A stretch of DNA of 64,000 nucleotides, from contig NZ_KV917369.1 in NCBI RefSeq assembly GCF_002019595.1, positions 1,016,417 through 1,080,416 on the forward strand. Reading direction: 5' to 3'. Below, piece after piece: positions 25,774 through 34,653 of the stretch. The position numbers and the translations under genes were made by a program. A model generated the notes under the pieces. That model ran no database searches and was not told where the DNA came from. It saw only the letters and a program-made list of their open reading frames with translations. Position 1 is the stretch's first letter. Every line of letters starts with the position of its first letter. Source of the stretch: Priestia abyssalis. GTDB taxonomy: Bacteria > Bacillota > Bacilli > Bacillales > Bacillaceae_H.

Positions 25774-26565
25774 ATGGATTTAGGATTGAAAGGAAAAGTG
25801 GCGGTCATTATGGGAGGCACATCGGGTGTCGGCTTGAAAACGGCCGAGATGTTTCTAAACGAAGGCGCAAAAGTAGCCATCTGCGGCAGAAGCGAAGAGC
25901 GGATGGAAAAGGCCCGACATCACTTGCTTTTATTCGGGGAGAAAGAAGATATTTTTGCTTCCATTTGTGATGTGACGTCGAAAGTAGATGTGGATTCCTT
26001 CATTAATGGGGCAGCCGAAACGTTCGGCGGAATCGATATATTGGTGAATGCTGCCGGGCAGAGCGTAATGGGTTACTTTTTTGATATTACGGATGAACAA
26101 TGGCAGGAGCAAATCCAGCTCAAGTACTTTGCGATTATTTATGCGGTTCGTGCTGTTCATCCGCATCTTGTGAAAAGAGGCGGCGGACGAATCATCAATA
26201 TTAATGCGACACTGGCGAAAGAGCCTGAGCGTCACATGGTCGCGACAGCGGCTACAAGGGCCGGTCTGTTGAATTTAAGCAAAACATTGTCACAAGAACT
26301 GGCTCCAGACAATATTTTAGTGAATTCCGTCAGCCTCGGGCTGATCCGGACCGATCAATGGGAGCGCAGAAGAGTGAAGAATGCGCCTGATATGGACCCG
26401 GAAGAGTATTATGGGGATCTTGCGAAAAAACGGAACATTCCGCTCGGCCGTGTAGGGGAAGCGGAGGAAGTTGCCAGCGTCATCGTCTTTCTCGCTTCAG
26501 ATAAAGCGAGTTATGTCGCGGGCTCGACGATTGAAACGGCAGGAGCGATTGGTAAAGCACTTTAA
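25774..26565 (+). CDS. SDR-family protein with altered active site
   Basis: A 263-residue Rossmann protein with the cofactor motif GGTSGVG (14-20) and NAAG (92-95). The catalytic Ser-Tyr-Lys set is missing: the segment aligned to YxxxK reads TAATR (Thr158, Arg162), and the Ser strand reads INATLA. The C-terminus (RVGEAEEVASVIVFLASDKA) is normal. It may be a non-oxidoreductase or an SDR that uses other residues. The ATG at 25774 follows AAGGGGTGA. It lies between the extradiol-type gene and the ThDP enzyme. Confidence 0.87.
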   Translation: MDLGLKGKVAVIMGGTSGVGLKTAEMFLNEGAKVAICGRSEERMEKARHHLLLFGEKEDIFASICDVTSKVDVDSFINGAAETFGGIDILVNAAGQSVMGYFFDITDEQWQEQIQLKYFAIIYAVRAVHPHLVKRGGGRIININATLAKEPERHMVATAATRAGLLNLSKTLSQELAPDNILVNSVSLGLIRTDQWERRRVKNAPDMDPEEYYGDLAKKRNIPLGRVGEAEEVASVIVFLASDKASYVAGSTIETAGAIGKAL

Positions 26566-26593
26566 TTCTATTATGCGAAGGTAGGATGAAATC

Positions 26594-28282
26594 ATGAAAA
26601 CATATGAAGAAATGCAGTTTACTACCGCCGATGCGGTTGTAAAGGAGTTAGTGCGAGCGGGTGTTGAAACCGCTTTCGGTATTGTCAGTATTCATAATAT
26701 GCCTATCTATGATGCCATTCTTAGAGAGGGAAGCATTAAACTCATCTGTTCGCGCGGGGAAAGCGGTGCTGTCAATATGGCGGACGGTTATGCACGTGCG
26801 ACGGGAAAATTGGGTGTCGTCATTACGAGTACAGGAACAGGAGCGGGAAATGCGGCCGGTTCATTAGTAGAAGCTTGGGCTGCCGGTGTTCCCCTTCTTC
26901 ATTTGACCGGTGAAGTGGCGTCTCCATACCTCGGAACTGGCCGCGGATACATACATGAATGCAAGGACCAGCTTTCGATGATGAGCGGCGCGTGTAAAAA
27001 CGCAGTGCGGCTCAGAAAGCCGGAACAAGCAGCGGCTGTCGTAAGAAAAGCGATTCAAGAGGCGTTGACTGCTCCGACAGGACCGGTATCTTTGGAAATT
27101 CCAATCGATTTTCAATCAGCGATTATTGAAGATCTTTCACTTGAGGGGATGCAGCCTGCAGTATCTAAACCGTCATCAGCGGATTTCATTCCTGAACAAG
27201 CGGTTATGAAAATCGCGCAAGCGCGCCGTCCGGTTATTTGGGCAGGAGGCGGTGTCATCACGGCCAATGCTTCCCGGGAGCTGCAAAAGTTGGCGGAACT
27301 TCTTGGCGCGGCTGTGATTACAAGTCAATCGGGGAAAGGTTCGATTCCCGAAGACCATGACCAATGTATCGGGCATTTTGCGGCTTATGAATTGACAAAA
27401 GAGTTTTTGAGAAAAGCAGATTTATTGATCAGCGTAGGTGTCCGTTTCAGAGGAAACGAAACGTCCAACTGGAAGGTGCCAGTGCCACAGGAGCATATCG
27501 CAATTGATGCCGATTGGCAGGCCATCAACCGCAACTATCAAGCAACATTCGGTTTAGTGGGTGATGCAAAAGAGATGCTGGCGGCCCTTGTTCAAAGGTT
27601 AGAAGGAAAATCTGTTTCGGCAGCGCCTAATTATATAGAAGAAACTCGTTCGCTTCGAAACGAAGTGCGTGCCCAACTTCGTGCGACACTTGGGCCGTAT
27701 GAGCAATTCGTAGACGGCATGAGAGACATTTTGCCGCGCGATACGATTTTGGTTCGCGATGTAACGGTGCAAGCTAACGTTTGGGGAAGCCGTTTATTCG
27801 ACATTTATGAACCGAGAACGTCTATTCATGCATCAGGGGGCGGAATCGGCCAAGGCCTTCCAACAGCTATTGGCGCACAAGTAGGCTGCCCGGATCAAAC
27901 GGTTGTGCTGATGGCTGGAGACGGCGGGTTTATGGTCAACGTCGGCGAAATGGTGACGGCAGCGGAAGAAAATTTACCGGTCATCATTGTCTTGTTTGAT
28001 GACTCAGGTTATGGGGTTCTTCGCAATATTCAAGACGCGGCATATGGACGCCAAGTAGCGGTCGATTTATTGAGTCCGGATTTTGTGAAATTGGCGGAAT
28101 CCATGCATTATGAGGCTGTACGAATCAGTTCTGGAGATGAATTTGTAAGCGAGCTGAAAAAAGCGAAGGAAAGACGCAAGCCTTCCATGATCGTGGTCGA
28201 TATGGATGCGGTCGGGCCAATGGCGAAGCCGTTCGGCGGACCTCCAGGAGCGGTGGAAGCATTTAAACCGAAAAAATTATAA
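26594..28282 (+). CDS. Thiamin diphosphate-dependent enzyme (acetolactate synthase/decarboxylase-like)
   Basis: A 562-residue three-domain ThDP enzyme. The activating Glu56 lies in SRGESGAVNMADGYAR, and the ThDP/Mg motif begins at GDGGF (about residue 442) and ends near LFDDSGYGVLRN. The family covers acetolactate synthase, benzoylformate decarboxylase, 2-hydroxyacyl-CoA lyase and related carboligases. In this catabolic setting, followed directly by an aldehyde dehydrogenase, decarboxylation of a 2-oxo acid to an aldehyde is the simplest reading. It overlaps nothing and has a modest GGTAGGATG leader. Confidence 0.9.
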   Translation: MKTYEEMQFTTADAVVKELVRAGVETAFGIVSIHNMPIYDAILREGSIKLICSRGESGAVNMADGYARATGKLGVVITSTGTGAGNAAGSLVEAWAAGVPLLHLTGEVASPYLGTGRGYIHECKDQLSMMSGACKNAVRLRKPEQAAAVVRKAIQEALTAPTGPVSLEIPIDFQSAIIEDLSLEGMQPAVSKPSSADFIPEQAVMKIAQARRPVIWAGGGVITANASRELQKLAELLGAAVITSQSGKGSIPEDHDQCIGHFAAYELTKEFLRKADLLISVGVRFRGNETSNWKVPVPQEHIAIDADWQAINRNYQATFGLVGDAKEMLAALVQRLEGKSVSAAPNYIEETRSLRNEVRAQLRATLGPYEQFVDGMRDILPRDTILVRDVTVQANVWGSRLFDIYEPRTSIHASGGGIGQGLPTAIGAQVGCPDQTVVLMAGDGGFMVNVGEMVTAAEENLPVIIVLFDDSGYGVLRNIQDAAYGRQVAVDLLSPDFVKLAESMHYEAVRISSGDEFVSELKKAKERRKPSMIVVDMDAVGPMAKPFGGPPGAVEAFKPKKL

Positions 28283-28295
28283 AGGAGGATTGAAT

Positions 28296-29741
28296 ATGAT
28301 TTCGACTTATCCAATGGTTTCAGGAAAATACCTTGTTAATGGAGAGTGGAACGACATAAAAGAAACGGCCGACGTCGTCAATCCGGCTAACACGTCAGAA
28401 GTAGTCGGCCAAGTGGCCATTTGTTCGAAGGAAATCGTCCATGAATCAATCGCAGCGGCAGAAAAGGCTTATGAAACGTGGTCCCGCTCGGATGTGAAAG
28501 ACCGCGCTGCCCGAATGAATGCAGCGGCAGAAGAACTGGCGAAAATCATCGAGGAAAATGTCACTTTGTTTGTACGGGAAAACGGTAAAACGCTTGTCGA
28601 AGCGAAAAAAGATTTACTGCGCTGTGTGGATGTCATGAAGGGTGGCGCAGCAGAATTGCTTAACTGGTGGAAGCCGGAAACACTCCCGGGAAGCCAAAAG
28701 GTTCAGGTGAGAAGACGGGCAAGAGGCGTTACAGCTGTCATCACACCGTGGAATTCGCCGATGATTTTAACATTCAAACGGGTCATCCCAGCCGTGTTGA
28801 CCGGCAATACGGTCGTGGTCAAACCCGCTACCAATTGTCCGTTAACCATCATGACCTGTCTAAAAGTGGTCGCTGACCATTTTCCGCCAGGCGTCATTAA
28901 TATTGTGACTGGTTCCGGAAAAGTGATCGGTGATACGCTTTGCTCCGATTCCCGCGTGCGTACCGTCGCGTTTGTCGGCAGTACCGAAACAGGGAAAGAG
29001 ATCATGAAGAAGTCTGCGGGAAATCTCCAAAAGGTGTATATGGAACTGGGCGGCAATGATCCAGCCATTATTTTGGAGGATGCCTACCTTGATGACGCAG
29101 CGATCAAACGTCTGAAAATGGGGATTTTACGGGCGGCAGGCCAAGTATGCTCAGCTATTAAACGAGTGTATGTCCATGAATCCCGTTACGATGAAGTGGT
29201 AACAAAGTTAACGAAAGAATTTGAACGGGTCGTGGTAGGTGACAGCATTCAGCCTGATGTGACAATGGGACCGTTAAACAATAAAGCACAGTTTGATTAT
29301 GTGAGCGGGTTGATTGAACGTACGGCCAAATCAGGTGCAAATGTGATGACTGCCGGCATTCAACTAAATCCGGAAACATGGAATCAAGGGTACTATATGC
29401 TGCCTTCGATTGTAACAGGGGTGGATCAGCAAAGCGAAGTGGTTCGGGTTGAGCAATTTGGTCCAGTCATCCCGATCTTGCCTTTCTCTAATGTGGATGA
29501 AGCGGTCAAGTTCGCAAACGACAGCGAATTTGGTTTGCGGGCGTCTGTTTGGACCGAAAATGAAGAGTTGGCGCTGGAGTTGGCCGATCGTCTCGAGGCA
29601 GGAGCTGTTTTCCATAATACTCATACCGTATTCAGTGATTTGGCGCTTGATTTTCCGGGCTTAAAAGAAAGTGGTGTTTCCCGCGAAACGAGACATTGTG
29701 GATTGGAATTTTTCGCAGATTCATACGGGTTTGCGGATTGA
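28296..29741 (+). CDS. Aldehyde dehydrogenase
   Basis: A 481-residue aldehyde dehydrogenase with Glu250 (MELGGNDP) and Cys285 (AGQVCSAIKR) and the cofactor motif FVGSTETG. The frame is open upstream to 28206, but the ATG at 28296 has AAAGGAGG and avoids overlap with the ThDP gene, which ends 13 bases before. It probably oxidises the aldehyde made by the ThDP enzyme or a semialdehyde from ring cleavage. Confidence 0.92.
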   Translation: MISTYPMVSGKYLVNGEWNDIKETADVVNPANTSEVVGQVAICSKEIVHESIAAAEKAYETWSRSDVKDRAARMNAAAEELAKIIEENVTLFVRENGKTLVEAKKDLLRCVDVMKGGAAELLNWWKPETLPGSQKVQVRRRARGVTAVITPWNSPMILTFKRVIPAVLTGNTVVVKPATNCPLTIMTCLKVVADHFPPGVINIVTGSGKVIGDTLCSDSRVRTVAFVGSTETGKEIMKKSAGNLQKVYMELGGNDPAIILEDAYLDDAAIKRLKMGILRAAGQVCSAIKRVYVHESRYDEVVTKLTKEFERVVVGDSIQPDVTMGPLNNKAQFDYVSGLIERTAKSGANVMTAGIQLNPETWNQGYYMLPSIVTGVDQQSEVVRVEQFGPVIPILPFSNVDEAVKFANDSEFGLRASVWTENEELALELADRLEAGAVFHNTHTVFSDLALDFPGLKESGVSRETRHCGLEFFADSYGFAD

Positions 29742-29757
29742 GAAAGGATGAAAGAAC

Positions 29758-30543
29758 ATGAGATTAGGGCTAATTGGGTGCGGGAATATCGGTACATTTC
29801 TGCTTCAGGCAATCAATAAGGATGGGCTTCTTCCAGGGGGGGAAATCGTTTCCATTTATGCCCGCCGCGAAGAAGTCGCAGCGCAGCTAGCCGAGGAATT
29901 CGGGACAGAGGCGTATCGTGATGTTGACTCCCTTATTCATTCTGATGTGGATTTAGTGATCGAAGCAGCAACGGTTGAAGCCGCCCAAGAGTATACATTG
30001 AAAGTGCTCAAAAGTGGAAAAGATTTATTATTAAGCAGCATAGGAGTGATGGCCGATGCTGCTTTTGAAGAAAGTGCACGCGAAATTTGCAAAAAACAAA
30101 ATGTAAGCATTTTCCTTCCATCTGGTGCAATTGGCGGACTCGATGTACTGAAATCGGCAAAGGCCGTAAACGGACTTGAAACCGTTTCCATTACAACAAG
30201 AAAACCGCCAAGTGCATTGCCGGCAGGTGCTTCATTAGAAAAGGAAACCGTTTTGTTTGAAGGCTCTGCGGCGGAAGCGATTAAGCAGTTTCCGAGAAAT
30301 ATTAATGTGGCGATCGTGCTGTCACTGGCTGGTCTTGGCTCTGAAAAGACGAAAGTCAAAATTATTGCCGATCCGGATGTGTTGAAAAACAGCCACCTTA
30401 TTGAAGCGTCAGGTTCATTCGGAACATTGAAGCTTGAAGTAGAGAACGATCCGATGCCAAACAATCCGAAAACGAGTTATTTAGCGGCGTTAAGTGTACT
30501 GGCTACACTGCAAAATAAAGATCAAGCAGTTCAAGTCGGGTAA
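29758..30543 (+). CDS. Aspartate dehydrogenase-like protein
   Basis: A 261-residue protein with an N-terminal NAD-binding fold (LGLIGCGNIG) and the C-terminal domain of L-aspartate dehydrogenase (PSGAIGGLDVLKSA, FPRNINVA, DPMPNNPKTS). The length fits the NadX/AspDH family. It lies 16 bases after the aldehyde dehydrogenase and in the same operon as ring-degrading genes, so it may act on a pathway amino or keto intermediate rather than in NAD synthesis; no nad genes are nearby. Confidence 0.85.
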   Translation: MRLGLIGCGNIGTFLLQAINKDGLLPGGEIVSIYARREEVAAQLAEEFGTEAYRDVDSLIHSDVDLVIEAATVEAAQEYTLKVLKSGKDLLLSSIGVMADAAFEESAREICKKQNVSIFLPSGAIGGLDVLKSAKAVNGLETVSITTRKPPSALPAGASLEKETVLFEGSAAEAIKQFPRNINVAIVLSLAGLGSEKTKVKIIADPDVLKNSHLIEASGSFGTLKLEVENDPMPNNPKTSYLAALSVLATLQNKDQAVQVG

Positions 30544-30582
30544 TGAATGAAGCGAAGTCCGTAGAGGAAGGAGTACAGAGAT

Positions 30583-31884
30583 ATGCTTAAAACGGAGAAA
30601 TCTTTAGAAGAAATGTCGAAAGAGCAAATGGTCAACCATTTGAACGAAACGGTGAAACCGAAGGAAGGGGTTATCCCTGCTTATCTTCTGGGCGATCTAA
30701 AGGTCTATGAATTAGAACACGAAAAGGTATTTTTGAAAACATGGGTTTTTGTCGGTCATGAATCTGAAATCCCAAACCCAGGGGACTTCATGACACGTGA
30801 GCTTTCCGGCTATTCGATCATCGTTTCGCGTGACAGCGAAGGGGACATCCGCGCTTTCTATAATATGTGTACACACCGCGGCATGAAACTGTGCCGGGCT
30901 GATAAAGGGAACAAGTCTTCCTTTACGTGTCCATATCATGGATTTAACTTTAAAAACACAGGTGAGCTGATCGGTGTACCGCTTCAAAAAGATATTTACG
31001 GCGGACAACTTGACCGTTCAAAAATGGGTCTTCACCAAGTGAGGCTCCAATCGTATAAAGGTCTTTTATTTGGAACATGGAATGAACAGGCAGAGCCGCT
31101 CGAAGAGTTTCTCGGCGATTTCAAATGGTATGTGGATATCGTGGCAGGACGCGCAGAAATGGAAGTGGTCGGTGCTCCACAGCGATTCATTGTGAAATCC
31201 AACTGGAAGGTCGGTTCAGATAACTTTGTCGGCGATTCATATCATACGATGGTGACGCATGGTTCCATCGCTAAGCTGGGTATGGTGCCGAATGCGACGT
31301 ATTCCAAGCGAGGCTTTCAAATTTATACGGAAAACGGACACGGGCTGAATCTCGGAATGCCGAATCCTGATTTCGCCTTCCCGGAAGAATTGAAGGATGA
31401 ATATAAGCGTAATTTGTCTGAAGAGCAATATGAAGTGTTGTCCAGCTTGAAAAACATGATCGGGAACATTTTCCCGAACTTGTCGTTCTTAATTTCCCAT
31501 ACGAAAATCAAAGATCAATTGATCTCGAACACATCCATCAGAATGTGGCGTCCGATCAGTCACGATAAGATGGAAGTCATCGCCTGGATGCTTGTGGAAA
31601 AACATGCTCCGCAAGATTGGAAAGACCGTTCGAGAGATGCATTTATCTTGACGTTCAGCCCGTCTGGCATTTTTGAACAAGACGATACGGAAGTGTTCAC
31701 GGACATTACGGAAGCCGCTCAAGGACCGATGCCTTTCCAGAAGAACCTCACTTATAACTATACAATGGGTCTTCACCGCGAACCTGTCGAGTTTGTCGGA
31801 CCGGGTGTCGCGTACGATGACAAATTTTCAGAAGCGAGTCAGCGTAACTTCTATCAATATTGGCTGGAATTAATGACGAAGTGA
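30583..31884 (+). CDS. Rieske aromatic-ring-hydroxylating dioxygenase, alpha subunit
   Basis: A 433-residue oxygenase subunit. The Rieske cluster ligands are Cys96-His98 (MCTHRG) and Cys116-His119 (CPYHGF). The mononuclear iron site has His221 and His226 in GDSYHTMVTHG with bridging Asp218, and a late Asp in FEQDDTEVF. GGAAGGAG precedes the start. The beta subunit follows at once. No ferredoxin or reductase gene is present in the window, so electron transfer must come from elsewhere. Confidence 0.94.
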   Translation: MLKTEKSLEEMSKEQMVNHLNETVKPKEGVIPAYLLGDLKVYELEHEKVFLKTWVFVGHESEIPNPGDFMTRELSGYSIIVSRDSEGDIRAFYNMCTHRGMKLCRADKGNKSSFTCPYHGFNFKNTGELIGVPLQKDIYGGQLDRSKMGLHQVRLQSYKGLLFGTWNEQAEPLEEFLGDFKWYVDIVAGRAEMEVVGAPQRFIVKSNWKVGSDNFVGDSYHTMVTHGSIAKLGMVPNATYSKRGFQIYTENGHGLNLGMPNPDFAFPEELKDEYKRNLSEEQYEVLSSLKNMIGNIFPNLSFLISHTKIKDQLISNTSIRMWRPISHDKMEVIAWMLVEKHAPQDWKDRSRDAFILTFSPSGIFEQDDTEVFTDITEAAQGPMPFQKNLTYNYTMGLHREPVEFVGPGVAYDDKFSEASQRNFYQYWLELMTK

Positions 31885-31905
31885 TAAGCGGGAGGAGGGA
31901 AAAGT

Positions 31906-32433
31906 ATGAACATGGAAAAAACAATGAATGTGGAAAACATGCTGCTGCAATATGAGTTTGAACAGTGGTTATATCATGAAGCGCAATTACTGGATGATAT
32001 CGAGTTTGATGATTGGTTCAATCTCATGCACCCGAGCTTGCGTTATCAAATGCCTGTACGGGTCAATAAAGAAGGGGTTGAGCGCCCGGACTATTCGATG
32101 GAGATGTTTACGTTCAACGATGATATCGAATTGTTGAAGCTTCGCGTAGAACGTTTGAAAACGGATTATGCATGGGCGGAAATTCCTCCTTCCAGAACGC
32201 GCCGCTTTGTCAGCAATGTGCGCGTAAAAGACTATGTGGAAGGGACCAATGCCGTCGTCAAGAGCTATTTGCTTATTTACCGAAGCCGCAGCACCGATAT
32301 TCACCATGATCTGATTTCGGGCGAACGACATGACGAGTTTCTATTCGAAGATGGAAAATGGAAACTTTCCAAGCGGGTATTCATTGTGGATCAAACGACC
32401 ATCAATACAAGAAATCTTGCCATCTTTATATAA
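31906..32433 (+). CDS. Ring-hydroxylating dioxygenase, beta subunit
   Basis: A 175-residue SnoaL-fold small subunit (YEFEQWLYHEAQLLDD at the start; PPSRTRRFVSNVRV; SGERHDEFLFEDGKWKL). It follows the alpha subunit by 21 bases with a GGAGGAGGG site. The subunit is structural in known alpha3beta3 dioxygenases. Confidence 0.92.
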   Translation: MNMEKTMNVENMLLQYEFEQWLYHEAQLLDDIEFDDWFNLMHPSLRYQMPVRVNKEGVERPDYSMEMFTFNDDIELLKLRVERLKTDYAWAEIPPSRTRRFVSNVRVKDYVEGTNAVVKSYLLIYRSRSTDIHHDLISGERHDEFLFEDGKWKLSKRVFIVDQTTINTRNLAIFI

Positions 32434-32474
32434 CGATTAATCACGGATGAAAGCTAACAGGAGGGGTGAAGACA

Positions 32475-33263
32475 ATGGCAATGGCTTTAAAAGATAAAGT
32501 TGTCTTAATTACAGGGGGCGCGTCAGGAATCGGAGAAGCGGTCACGCGCCGTTTTATCCAAGAAGGAGCAAAGGTGGGCATCATCGGCCGCTCTAAAGAA
32601 ACGTTAGAGAAAATGAAGGAAGAATTCGGTGAAGATATTCTTACTTGTCAGGGAGATGTCAGCAAATACGAAGACAATGAGCGAGCGGTACAAGCTACGG
32701 TCGAACAATTCGGCAAGCTAGATGTTCTCGTTGCGAATGCAGGCGTGTTCGATGGATTTGCCAAATTTGCCGATGTGACGCCCGAGGCGCTTTCCGAAGC
32801 GTATGATTTTCTTCTTAATATTAACGTAAAAGGCTCATTTTTCAGTGCGAAGGCAGCTCTTGAAGAACTGCAAAAAACGAATGGTAATATTATTTTTACG
32901 GTGTCCGGTGCAAGTTTTTATCCGGATGGGGGCGGCGTTTGGTATACGGCAAGCAAGCACGCCCAAATCGGCTTGATGCGCCAGCTGGCGTTTGAACTCG
33001 CGCCGTCTATCCGGGTCAATGCGGTGGCCCCGGGGGGAACACTGACGGCATTGTCGGTTATTCCGCCGCTGCGTCCATTTGTGAAAATCGTCGATAATGA
33101 TATGAAAGCAAGCAGCATTAAAAAACGAAATGTTCTTCAACTTGCCCAGATGCCGGAAGATCACGTAGGTGCATATGTATTGCTGGCCTCTGACGAAGCA
33201 CGTGCCATCACCGGTGAAGTCATTTCCAGTGACGGCGGATTGTCGGTGCGCGGACTCGGTTAA
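32475..33263 (+). CDS. SDR, cis-dihydrodiol dehydrogenase-like
   Basis: A 262-residue SDR with TGGASGIG, NAG, Ser144, and Tyr157/Lys161 in YTASKHA, so all catalytic residues are intact. The segment DGGGVWYTASKH resembles that of biphenyl/benzene dihydrodiol dehydrogenases. Right behind the dioxygenase subunits, it should oxidise the cis-dihydrodiol to a catechol. The ATG at 32475 lies eight bases after AGGAGGGG; an in-frame GTG at 32466 overlaps that site. Confidence 0.9.
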   Translation: MAMALKDKVVLITGGASGIGEAVTRRFIQEGAKVGIIGRSKETLEKMKEEFGEDILTCQGDVSKYEDNERAVQATVEQFGKLDVLVANAGVFDGFAKFADVTPEALSEAYDFLLNINVKGSFFSAKAALEELQKTNGNIIFTVSGASFYPDGGGVWYTASKHAQIGLMRQLAFELAPSIRVNAVAPGGTLTALSVIPPLRPFVKIVDNDMKASSIKKRNVLQLAQMPEDHVGAYVLLASDEARAITGEVISSDGGLSVRGLG

Positions 33264-33309
33264 GTTCATTCCGGCATAAACTAGATTGGTAGAAAGAAGG
33301 TTGATGAAG

Positions 33310-34269
33310 ATGACGGAACCATTAGCAGGTAACAGAACGATTAATCAGCTTGCCTTTGTCGTAAAGGATATCGAATCTGCCAATGAAGCTTTTACAAAAT
33401 TGCTGGGCATTAAGAAGGTGGAACCATTTCTGACGGGTGACCACTCTGTTTCGAAAGTCGTGTTTAAAGATGAACCAACGAATTCACGTTCGAAGCTGGC
33501 GTTTCTCAATACACCGACCGTCCAATTCGAACTGATTGAACCGGACGGGCATCCGGGAACGATGCGTGAGTTTTTAGATACGGTCGGAGAAGGCATTCAT
33601 CATATCGCGTTTGATGTGGATGCAATCGGAAAGAGGCTTCCTGTGATGGAGCAACATGGATATCCTGTATTGCAAACGGGTGAGTTTACCTCGAGTGACG
33701 GCCGGTATGTGTATGTAGATACAAAAGATGAGTGTAAAACGTTGGTGGAACTGCTTGAAAGTGCAGAGCCGAGACAAACGGAGTGGGAACAGCCGGAAGA
33801 TGATCATATACAGCCGCTTTTAGGAACGAACAAAGTGGAACAGCTTGCCTTTGTCGTAAAAGATTTGGATGCGGCTGCAGATGCCTATTGTACATTGCTT
33901 GGCGTTGAAAAGCCGCCGGTCATCCATTCAGGGCCTCCTGAATTAACAAATGTGATGTATGAAGGAAAGCCGACGGAAGGCACATCAAGATATATGTTCA
34001 TCGATACGCCGTTGATCCAAATCGAGTTGATTGAGCCAGGCGATTCTCCGAGTACGTGGAAGCACCATCTTGAAACGTATGGGGAAGGTGTTCACCATAT
34101 ATCGTTTGTCGTGAAGGATATGGAAGAGAAAATGAAGATGCTGGAAGAGATGGGCTATCCGGTCATTCAGACAGGAAATTTCTTTAACGGAAAAGGCCGA
34201 TACGCCTATATGGATACGACATCGACATATAAAGTGATCATTGAACTGCTGGAGCGTTTTGATGCGTAA
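33310..34269 (+). CDS. Two-domain VOC-family protein
   Basis: About 319 residues made of two similar VOC repeats (INQLAFVVKDIESAN and VEQLAFVVKDLDAAA as their starts; GEGIHHIAFDV and GEGVHHISFVV near the middles). Each repeat resembles methylmalonyl-CoA epimerase-type domains. It is the last gene of the catabolic run. The start at 33310 has GAAGG nine bases upstream; ATG at 33304 is possible. Its reaction is not evident: isomerase, epimerase or a second dioxygenase are all possible. Confidence 0.85.
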   Translation: MTEPLAGNRTINQLAFVVKDIESANEAFTKLLGIKKVEPFLTGDHSVSKVVFKDEPTNSRSKLAFLNTPTVQFELIEPDGHPGTMREFLDTVGEGIHHIAFDVDAIGKRLPVMEQHGYPVLQTGEFTSSDGRYVYVDTKDECKTLVELLESAEPRQTEWEQPEDDHIQPLLGTNKVEQLAFVVKDLDAAADAYCTLLGVEKPPVIHSGPPELTNVMYEGKPTEGTSRYMFIDTPLIQIELIEPGDSPSTWKHHLETYGEGVHHISFVVKDMEEKMKMLEEMGYPVIQTGNFFNGKGRYAYMDTTSTYKVIIELLERFDA

Positions 34270-34653
34270 ACATTTGTTATTTAAGCATCAGCAAAAATAG
34301 GGTCCTGTTTATAAGGCATTATCTGAATAACTGGACTTGCATAATAAGGAGTGAAACAACTTTCATGGAAAGTCGGGGGCCAGCAGGGGGAAGGGATTGA
34401 GAGCACGGGCGAAATCTTTTCTACGGCATTTAAACCGACTTGGCTATTTTTTATACGGTTACCGCCGCTTTTCATCTCGAATTAAAGGCGGTCATACAAA
34501 CAATAAGATTCGAGTGAGTACGAGCCGAGTAAGTACAATTGCTGATGACCTTGATAGATTAGTAGCCTTTGATTAGGAAACCATTGATCTGAATCATTTT
34601 AACAAATTGATGAAATAGTTTATGTAAAGAATTGATTTATAGGCGGCGGTTGT
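34270..34653. other. Non-coding gap, no clear feature
   Basis: The stretch holds an imperfect hairpin with arms ACCGCC/GGCGGT (about 34458-34492) and two copies of CGAGTRAGTAC (about 34510-34537). I see no gene, promoter of good quality, or T-run terminator. Confidence 0.4.
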
